Shown: positions 6,246 to 11,318 of the stretch, piece by piece
Position numbering within the stretch: position 1 is the first letter of the stretch
How the letters are laid out: each line of letters starts with the position of its first letter
NCBI GenBank assembly: GCA_022822575.1
Contig: JAJEBJ010000250.1
Span: 1 to 11,318 of the forward strand
Origin: Alphaproteobacteria bacterium
GTDB taxonomy: Bacteria; Pseudomonadota; Alphaproteobacteria; SP197
Length of the DNA: 11,318 nt
Direction of reading: 5' to 3'
The notes under the pieces: generated by a model
What the model saw: only the letters and a program-made list of their open reading frames with translations
The model's database searches: none
Told to the model about the DNA's origin: nothing
Translations under genes and position numbers: made by a program

Positions 6246-7042
6246 CTGCCCAGGAAGACCGGCGCACGTCGTTCGACAAAGGCGCTGATGCCTTCCCGCG
6301 CGTCATCGGAGGACAGCATCCGCCGGTAGAGGGGGAGATCGGCCGAGCGCATGGTTCTGAAGGCGCCCTCGACGGTCTCTCCCTCGACAGCGCGCAGCAC
6401 TTCCTTGACCGCGCCCAGGGCCAGCGGGGCGCCGGCGGCGAGGCGTTCGCCCCAGTGGCGGGCCTTCGCCATGAGCTGGGCGGCCGGAACGACAGCGTTC
6501 ACCAGTCCCAGCCGCCGTGCCTCATCGGCCTTCATGCGGCGGCCGAGCAGCAGCATTTCCATGGCGACATTGGCGGGCAGGCGTCGCGGCAGGCGCTGCA
6601 GGGCTCCGGCATCCGGAACAATGCCAAGGGGCAGTTCGGGCAGGGCAAACTCAACGTGATCGGCAGCAATGACGAGATCGCAGGCGAGCGCGATCTCGAA
6701 TCCGCCGCCGATGGCATGGCCGTTGAGGGCGGCGATCACCGGCTTGTCGAGATTCCACATCTCCGTGATGCCGGCGAAGCCGCCAAGTGAGGCGTCCTCC
6801 GTTTCCCACCAGTTGTCGAGCTGCTGATCGCCGCTTTCGAGAGCCTTGAGGTCCCAGCCAGCCGAAAACAGGCGGTCTCCGGACGCCGTGAGAATCGCCA
6901 CCCTGAGGGCGGGATCATCACGAAAGGCGACGAAGGCCTCTCCCATGAGGCGGCTCGTGGCGCGGTCGATGGCGTTGACCTTCGGCCGGTCGATCGTGAT
7001 TTCCAGCAGCCTTCCGCTCCGCTCGACACCAATTCCTGCCAT
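6242..7042 (-). CDS. Enoyl-CoA hydratase/isomerase, CaiD (carnitinyl-CoA dehydratase)-like
   Basis: The 266-residue crotonase-fold protein closely follows the pattern of CaiD. Shared stretches include LEITIDRPKVNAID (13-26), LFSAGWDLKA (58-67), GGFAGITEMWNLDKPVIAAL (87-106) and IGGGFEIALACDLVIAAD (111-128). The two glutamates of crotonase hydratases, E116 (GGGFE) and E136 (LPELPLG), are kept, as are the oxyanion-hole segments at A61-D64 and G112-G114, so hydratase activity is expected. CaiD hydrates crotonobetainyl-CoA to carnitinyl-CoA. Here the substrate may be a similar CoA ester. The ATG at 7040-7042 overlaps the preceding HisA-like stop by one base (TGATG), and the stop overlaps the dehydrogenase start. 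No CoA ligase or CoA-transferase is seen in the window to make its substrate. Confidence 0.9.
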   Translation of the reverse strand: MAGIGVERSGRLLEITIDRPKVNAIDRATSRLMGEAFVAFRDDPALRVAILTASGDRLFSAGWDLKALESGDQQLDNWWETEDASLGGFAGITEMWNLDKPVIAALNGHAIGGGFEIALACDLVIAADHVEFALPELPLGIVPDAGALQRLPRRLPANVAMEMLLLGRRMKADEARRLGLVNAVVPAAQLMAKARHWGERLAAGAPLALGAVKEVLRAVEGETVEGAFRTMRSADLPLYRRMLSSDDAREGISAFVERRAPVFLGR

Positions 7043-7785
7043 CAGATCAGCCGTGCCGGCGTATAGGAGGCACGGGCGGTCCCGATGGCCTCGGCAAGAT
7101 CGAGGCGACCCAGGAACAGCGCCCTGCCAATGATGCAGCCGCCGATGTTCGGCAGGTATCTCAGGATCGAGACATCGTCGATACCGGTGACCGTTCCGCT
7201 CGAGATCACCGGCACATCGAGAACCTCACCCATGCGCATTGTCCGGGCCAGGCTGTAGTCCCTTGGTTCCTTGTCGCGGTCGAGATCGACAAAGACGATT
7301 TCCGAGATACCGGCCTCCACCAGACTCTTCGCCATCTCCGTCGCCGGAAAGGCGGTTTCCTCGCGCCACCCCTCGATGACCACCATGCCGTTGCGTGCCG
7401 CCACAGTGGCAATGATACGGTCGGGGTAAGCCGTGCAGGCGTCGGTGACAAGGTGTCGGTCCTTGACCGCCGCCGTCCCCAGACCCACGCGCCAGGCGCC
7501 GTGTTCGAACCACCAGTGCACGGACCCGATGGACCGGATGCCGCCTGCGACCTGGACCGGAATGGCTACGCTGTCGATGATCCGGCAGATCTGCTCGGCG
7601 TTGTGCCGGCCGCCCTGGAGTGTCCCGTCGACATCCACCACATGGAGGCAGTCCGCGCCGGCGTCGGCGAATCTGCGGGCGGCATCTTCCGGGGAGAGAT
7701 CAAACGGCTCGGGAGTCTCGTGACGGCCATCCACGCGATTGACCGCCTTGCCTCCCATGATTTCGATGGTGGGGTAGATTTTCAT
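7042..7785 (-). CDS. HisA-like (proFAR isomerase family) barrel protein with altered catalytic residues
   Basis: The 247-residue (beta/alpha)8 protein follows HisA throughout. It starts MKIYPTIEIMGGKAV, with LHVVDVDGTLQGG (47-59), the phosphate-binding loops VAGGIR (79-84) and LGTAAVKD (102-109), and a C-terminal phosphate site IISSGTVTG and GCIIGRALFLG. HisA isomerises ProFAR in histidine synthesis with Asp8, Asp127 and Thr164 (Thermotoga numbering). Here the equivalents are E8, A129 and V166, so the standard reaction is doubtful, while sugar-phosphate binding loops remain. The ATG at 7783-7785 gives the canonical HisA N-terminus. An ATG at 7800 adds five residues and neither has a clear ribosome site. 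It sits between RidA and the CaiD-like gene, away from any histidine genes, so it is probably a repurposed paralogue. Substrate unknown. Confidence 0.85.
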   Translation of the reverse strand: MKIYPTIEIMGGKAVNRVDGRHETPEPFDLSPEDAARRFADAGADCLHVVDVDGTLQGGRHNAEQICRIIDSVAIPVQVAGGIRSIGSVHWWFEHGAWRVGLGTAAVKDRHLVTDACTAYPDRIIATVAARNGMVVIEGWREETAFPATEMAKSLVEAGISEIVFVDLDRDKEPRDYSLARTMRMGEVLDVPVISSGTVTGIDDVSILRYLPNIGGCIIGRALFLGRLDLAEAIGTARASYTPARLI

Positions 7786-7843
7786 GGTCTCGAACTGCAT
7801 CGGGCTGACGCCATCATAGGCGAGAATCGCCTTCCGGCGCGAC

Positions 7844-8245
7844 TCAGGATGTCGCGTCGAGCGGCCTGAACGCGACGACCTCGATCTCGACGCGAACATC
7901 GACCAGAAACTCGGAAATCAACGCCGAGCGGGCCGGCGGCTCCTCGGGAAAGTACTCCGCATAGACGGCGTTGAATCCTGGAAAATCGGCACGATCCGAC
8001 AGCCACACCATGGCCTTCACCACATCGCCGAGATCACAGCCCGCTTCCGCCAGGGTCTCGCGGATGGCCTCGATGACGACCCGGGTCTGTTCCTCGATGG
8101 TGCCATGGGTCATCGGCTTTCCATCCTCAAGGGGGACCTGACCGGTCAGGAATACGAAATCCCCGGCCCGGATGGCGCGGGAAAGCGACAGGACCCGCCC
8201 GCCAATCGAGAGCGGCCCGCCGATCACCTGTTTCGTCGTCGTCAT
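7844..8245 (-). CDS. RidA family (YjgF/YER057c/UK114) enamine/imine deaminase-like protein
   Basis: The 133-residue protein matches RidA/YjgF in length and motifs. RAIRAGDFVFLTGQVPLEDG (23-42) is the conserved beta-sheet core, EEQTRVVIEAIRETLAEAGC (51-70) the first helix, and PPARSAL carries R106, the carboxylate-binding Arg. E122 in IEVV is near the catalytic glutamate. Such trimeric proteins hydrolyse reactive enamine/imine intermediates or act in catabolic operons on related enamines. The ATG at 8243-8245 has AGGGGAG at 8256-8262 upstream, while the longer frame to 8305 lacks family match. It is the first gene of the minus arm of the divergent unit. The presence of RidA suggests a nitrogen-containing intermediate, though RidA relatives are too promiscuous to fix a substrate. 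Confidence 0.9.
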   Translation of the reverse strand: MTTTKQVIGGPLSIGGRVLSLSRAIRAGDFVFLTGQVPLEDGKPMTHGTIEEQTRVVIEAIRETLAEAGCDLGDVVKAMVWLSDRADFPGFNAVYAEYFPEEPPARSALISEFLVDVRVEIEVVAFRPLDATS

Positions 8246-8263
8246 CTTCAGAGATCTCCCCTG

Positions 8264-8279
8264 GTGTCGTGCGTGACAC
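8264..8279. promoter_or_regulatory. Candidate operator palindrome GTGTC-N6-GACAC
   Basis: GTGTC (8264-8268) and GACAC (8275-8279) are perfect inverted arms with a 6-bp spacer (GTGCGT). The element lies just upstream of the RidA ribosome site, where a bound dimeric regulator would block the minus-arm promoter or transcript start. Five-bp arms can arise by chance, so this is a weak candidate. Confidence 0.35.
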
Positions 8280-8288
8280 TGTGGGGAG

Positions 8289-8305
8289 TTGCGTTCCGTG
8301 TGCAA
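8289..8305. promoter_or_regulatory. Candidate operator TTGC-N9-GCAA
   Basis: TTGC (8289-8292) and GCAA (8302-8305) form an inverted repeat with a 9-bp spacer, total 17 bp, a spacing compatible with many dimeric regulators. It lies midway between the two divergent starts. Its inner bases are not symmetrical, so it is a weak candidate. Confidence 0.3.
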
Positions 8306-8349
8306 GCCTGTGTTGAATGGCCGATGTTCAAGGAACGGGACCGGGGATC

Positions 8350-9834
8350 ATGGAAGAACTCAGGCACTACCGCATGCTGATCGACGGCGCATGGGTCGAT
8401 TCCGGAGACGGCGGCACCTTCGACAGCATCAACCCGGCGACCGGCAAGGCCTGGGCCACGGTCGCCGCCGCCACCGCGGATGATGTCGACCGGGCCGTCC
8501 AGGCGGCGCATCGCGCCTTCGCCAGCGGTCCCTGGGCGACCATGCTGCCGACCCAGCGGGGCCGTCTGCTGCGCAATCTTGCCGGTCTGCTGGCCGAGCG
8601 CTCGGAGGACCTGGGACGGACCGAGTGCATCGACACCGGAAAGATGTTCAAGGAGACGCGCTGGCAGGCACGCTACATCGCCGAGTTCTTTCATTTCTAC
8701 GCTGGTCTTGCCGACAAGGTAACCGGCGAGACCCTGCCCATCGACCGCCATGACATGCTCACCATCACCACGCGTGAACCCCTGGGTGTGGTGGCCGCCG
8801 TCGTGCCGTGGAACAGCCAGCTCTTCCTCGTTGCGGTGAAGATCGGACCGGCGCTTGCAGCCGGCAACACCGTCGTCCTGAAGGCCAGCGAACACGCCTC
8901 GGCCGCCATGCTGGAGTTCGCCGAGCTCACCGTGGAGGCCGGGTTCCCGCCCGGCGTGGTCAACGTCGTCACCGGCCATGGCGAACCGTGCGGACGCACT
9001 CTGACCACCCACCCCCTGGTGGCGCGCATCAGTTTCACGGGCGGACCGGCAACGGCCCGTCATGTCGTCAGGAACTCCGCCGACAATTTCGCCGAAGTCT
9101 CGCTTGAACTGGGAGGCAAGTCTCCCGTCATCGTGTTCGGCGATGCCGACATCGAGAGCGCGATCAACGGTTCCCTTGCCGGCATCTTCGGCGCCAGCGG
9201 ACAGAGCTGTGTCGCCGGCAGCCGAATCTACCTTCACGAGTCGATCCACGATGCCTTCATCGACCGCCTGGTGGCACGGGCCGGTGACATCCGCATCGGC
9301 GACCCCCTGGCCGAAGAGACCCAGATGGGGCCGCTCTGCACCATGGCCCAGCTCGAGGGGTGCGAGCGCCAGGTGGCCCGCGCCGTGGACGAAGGAGGCA
9401 CCCTGCTCACCGGCGGCAAGCGCCCGGACCATCCCGATGCCGGGTGGTACTTCGAACCGACAATCGTGTCCTGCCCGGACCAGTCCATGGAGATCGTCGA
9501 CACGGAGATGTTCGGGCCGGTGCTCTCGGTGCTGCGCTTCAGCGAGGAAGACGAGGTGGTCGCCAAGGCCAACGACACGCGCTACGGGCTGGCGGCCGGG
9601 GTCTTCACGCGGGACCTTGCCCGTGCCCTGCGTGTCCAGAAACGGATTCGCGCCGGAATCGTGTGGGTCAACACCTACCGCGTGGTATCGCCCATCGCGG
9701 AATTCGGCGGTTTCAAGGACTCCGGCTACGGGCGCGAATCGGGTGCCCAGGCGATCTACGACTACACCCGGCCCAAGACCGTGTGGATCAATACATCGGA
9801 TGAGCCGATGGACAACCCATTCGTCATGCGATAG
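8350..9834 (+). CDS. NAD(P)-dependent aldehyde dehydrogenase, betaine-aldehyde/AldA-like
   Basis: The 494-residue protein is a complete class ALDH. The catalytic Asn is N155 in VVPWNSQLF, cofactor-binding Lys K178 is in TVVLKAS, and the general base E253 is in SLELGGKSP. The nucleophile C287 is in GASGQSCVAGSR, and E386 is in TEMFGPVLSV. The N-terminal segment YRMLIDGAWVDSG and the GFKDSGYGRESG region near 454-465 are typical of betaine-aldehyde and related semialdehyde dehydrogenases. It oxidises an aldehyde to an acid; which one is not readable. The start at 8350 has AGGAACGGGA nine nt upstream. The ATG at 8317 has no ribosome site. It is the first gene of the plus arm and is followed after 11 bp by the lyase-like gene, suggesting the two act together. 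Confidence 0.92.
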   Translation: MEELRHYRMLIDGAWVDSGDGGTFDSINPATGKAWATVAAATADDVDRAVQAAHRAFASGPWATMLPTQRGRLLRNLAGLLAERSEDLGRTECIDTGKMFKETRWQARYIAEFFHFYAGLADKVTGETLPIDRHDMLTITTREPLGVVAAVVPWNSQLFLVAVKIGPALAAGNTVVLKASEHASAAMLEFAELTVEAGFPPGVVNVVTGHGEPCGRTLTTHPLVARISFTGGPATARHVVRNSADNFAEVSLELGGKSPVIVFGDADIESAINGSLAGIFGASGQSCVAGSRIYLHESIHDAFIDRLVARAGDIRIGDPLAEETQMGPLCTMAQLEGCERQVARAVDEGGTLLTGGKRPDHPDAGWYFEPTIVSCPDQSMEIVDTEMFGPVLSVLRFSEEDEVVAKANDTRYGLAAGVFTRDLARALRVQKRIRAGIVWVNTYRVVSPIAEFGGFKDSGYGRESGAQAIYDYTRPKTVWINTSDEPMDNPFVMR

Positions 9835-9845
9835 GCGCCGAAACC

Positions 9846-11297
9846 ATGACCATCATCATCGCCAGCCGCAGCGACCTCACTCTGGAAAACGCCCGGCGCG
9901 TGGCCTGGGGCCGGGAGGGTGTGGAGATCAGCGCCGAGGCCCTGACCGCCATGGAAGCCGGCCGCGAGAGGCTGATGCGCATCCTCGAGCATGACCCCGA
10001 TGTCACCATCTACGGGGTCACGACCGGTGCCGGCCAGATGGCGAAACAGAAGATCCGGCCGGAGGATCGCAGCAGCCATGCCCGCATGTCACCGACCGGG
10101 GCTGCGGCATCGTGGGGCGATCCCCTGCCGGACCGCGTGGTGCGCCTCATCATCCTCGCGCGCCTCACCAATTTCATCGAGGGTCACGCGGCTGTCTCCC
10201 CTGAGATTGCCCAGGGTGTCGCGGCCATGCTCTCGCAGGAAAGCGTGCCCGTGATCCCGGCGCGGGGCCAGGGAGGCGCCGGCGAGATTCTCTCGCTCAG
10301 CCACCTTTTCGCGCCCCTCGTCGAGTCGGTCGGGGCCGAGGTCAAGGATGTCATGTGCCTCGTCAACGGATCGCCTTCGGCAACCGGGCTCGTCACCGAT
10401 GCCGCACTGACGGCCGAAGCGCGTCTCGATCTCGCAGCCCGGGTCATCGCACTGTCGTTCGAGGCGTTCAACGCGCCGCTCGGCCATCTCGCCGGGGCCT
10501 TGGAGGACTACTGGAACAATCCCTGCGACGCCTGGGCCTTGAGGACCATGCGAACACTCATCGACGGTGGCCATGGCGGCAGCCGCCGGCCCTACCAGGC
10601 GCCGGTGAGCTACCGAATCGCGCCACGCATGCTCGGTCAGGCGAGGCGTGCCGTCGACCTGGCGCGTGACGTGGCCAGCGAGTCGCTCCGGGCCGTGACC
10701 GACAATCCGGTGTGGATCGATGAAAGCGACGAGGACCATCCCTTCGGACAGTTCGTGTCGACCGGCGGATACCACAACCCCCACGCCGTTCTCGCCATGG
10801 ATGCCTTGACGGCGACATGCGCCAATCTCTGTGTCCTTGCCGAGCGCCACGGCGCCAAACTGCTTGACGGCCGTGTCTCCCTGCTGCCCGACCAGTTGAT
10901 CGACTCCGACCGGGAAGGCGGCATCCGGCGCGGATACATGGGATGCCTGCCCATGGCGCAGACCGGCTACGAGGAAGAGGCACGATATCACGCCCAGGCC
11001 ACCCTGCTGCCGGGCAGCGAATCGGGAGGGTTCGGACAGAATGACGTAGCGAGCCCGGTGTTCCTCGCCTGGACCAAGCTGCAGCGCGCCAGTGAATGCC
11101 TCGATCTCGCACTCGCCAGTCTTGCACCCATTGCCGTAAGGGCCCTGGATGTCACCGGACGCCCGGTCCCCGAACCGCTGGCCGGAATTGAAGAGACCGT
11201 GCGCAACGTCTTCCCGAACCTGGAGGAACGGCGCGCCTTCGGCCCCCTGGTGGCCGACGTCGCAACGGCGTTCCGGACCACCATTCATCCTTCCTGA
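9846..11297 (+). CDS. HAL/PAL aromatic amino acid lyase superfamily protein lacking the MIO-forming Ala-Ser-Gly
   Basis: The 483-residue protein spans the whole lyase fold of histidine and phenylalanine ammonia-lyases. Seen: IYGVTTGAG (55-63, equivalent to YGVNTGFG with Y56), SSHAR with H78, VNGS (173-176), RAVTDNPVW (282-290), STGGYHNP (305-312) and FGQNDVASP (396-404). HAL makes its MIO electrophile from Ala-Ser-Gly in the segment GSVGASGDLAPLAH. The matching segment here is GQGGAGEILSLSH (141-153): GAG at 144-146, no Ser, and one residue shorter. Y280 of Pseudomonas HAL aligns with V254, and R283 with R257. Classic MIO chemistry therefore seems impossible. Ergothionase is, to my knowledge, an MIO-free relative that eliminates trimethylamine, so a related betaine elimination is one possibility. 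The start ATG is 11 nt after the ALDH stop and has a weak ribosome site. Confidence 0.88.
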   Translation: MTIIIASRSDLTLENARRVAWGREGVEISAEALTAMEAGRERLMRILEHDPDVTIYGVTTGAGQMAKQKIRPEDRSSHARMSPTGAAASWGDPLPDRVVRLIILARLTNFIEGHAAVSPEIAQGVAAMLSQESVPVIPARGQGGAGEILSLSHLFAPLVESVGAEVKDVMCLVNGSPSATGLVTDAALTAEARLDLAARVIALSFEAFNAPLGHLAGALEDYWNNPCDAWALRTMRTLIDGGHGGSRRPYQAPVSYRIAPRMLGQARRAVDLARDVASESLRAVTDNPVWIDESDEDHPFGQFVSTGGYHNPHAVLAMDALTATCANLCVLAERHGAKLLDGRVSLLPDQLIDSDREGGIRRGYMGCLPMAQTGYEEEARYHAQATLLPGSESGGFGQNDVASPVFLAWTKLQRASECLDLALASLAPIAVRALDVTGRPVPEPLAGIEETVRNVFPNLEERRAFGPLVADVATAFRTTIHPS

Positions 11298-11318
11298 AAA
11301 GGCGGGGCGCCCGACGCC

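Larger units (their letters stand above)
8246..8349. promoter_or_regulatory. Divergent control region between ridA-like and aldehyde dehydrogenase genes
   Basis: This 104-bp region separates two divergently read gene sets, so both promoters should lie in it. It holds the RidA ribosome site AGGGGAG (8256-8262) and the dehydrogenase ribosome site AGGAACGGGA (8331-8340). The 68 bp between them contain two inverted-repeat elements annotated separately. No good sigma70 -35/-10 pair was found. TTGCGT at 8289-8294 with TTGAAT 18 bp further on is only a weak plus-strand candidate. The window has no transcription-factor gene, so a regulator would be encoded elsewhere. Confidence 0.55.

Noticed and set aside
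7786..7899. Longer N-terminus of the HisA-like gene, overlapping ridA
   Set aside because: The extra residues are Arg/Ser-rich and overlap the RidA coding end. The HisA family pattern starts at the ATG at 7785 (or 7800).
8248..9432. 394-codon open frame on the minus strand
   Set aside because: It lies wholly antisense to the intact aldehyde dehydrogenase, and its protein is a low-complexity Gly/Arg/His/Asp product with no family pattern. This is typical of GC-rich DNA.
10089..11288. 399-codon open frame on the minus strand
   Set aside because: Antisense shadow of the HAL-like gene. No motifs and no ribosome site.
11301..11318. Possible start of a terminator after the lyase-like gene
   Set aside because: GGCG and CGCC words are present, but the sequence ends before a complete stem or T-run can be seen.

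Overview
The window is GC-rich, coding-dense bacterial DNA. Two features point to an alphaproteobacterium, perhaps in or near Rhodospirillales: codon use rich in G/C third positions, and a conserved housekeeping block of thioredoxin-fold chaperedoxin (CnoX), LON-domain protein, Trm112-like protein and DUF971 protein. The phylum-level call is an inference from gene content. No rRNA, tRNA or other taxonomic marker is present.

Left third (1-3124, all minus strand): cnoX (2213-3124), a stand-alone LON substrate-binding protein (1526-2194), a Trm112/UPF0434 protein (175-366) and the start of a DUF971 gene that runs off the left edge. A vapBC toxin-antitoxin module (707-1365), with its own AT-rich promoter and operator-like palindrome, sits between the LON gene and the Trm112 gene. 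Together with about 340 bp of gene-poor DNA it looks like an insertion into the block.

Right two thirds (3206-11297): a catabolic-looking locus with two arms diverging from a 104-bp control region (8246-8349). The minus arm runs RidA, HisA-like barrel, CaiD-like enoyl-CoA hydratase, carnitine-dehydrogenase-like 3-hydroxyacid dehydrogenase, BKACE (DUF849) beta-keto acid cleavage enzyme, then a GC-rich hairpin and an LLM flavin-dependent monooxygenase. Several junctions overlap or are tightly spaced. The plus arm is an aldehyde dehydrogenase followed 11 bp later by a histidine/phenylalanine ammonia-lyase (HAL/PAL) homologue.

The most interesting point is that two of these enzymes have lost their family's hallmark residues. 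The HAL-like protein has Gly-Ala-Gly where the Ala-Ser-Gly that forms the MIO cofactor should be, and its region is one residue shorter. The HisA-like protein has Glu for Asp8 and Ala for the second catalytic Asp. The companions supply a plausible order of hydration, oxidation at C3 and thioclastic-type cleavage, close to bacterial carnitine catabolism. My working hypothesis is an undescribed route for a betaine-like or amino-acid-derived substrate. It would be opened by an MIO-free lyase, comparable in principle to ergothionase, and completed by CaiD/dehydrogenase/BKACE chemistry. The substrate cannot be read from the sequence.
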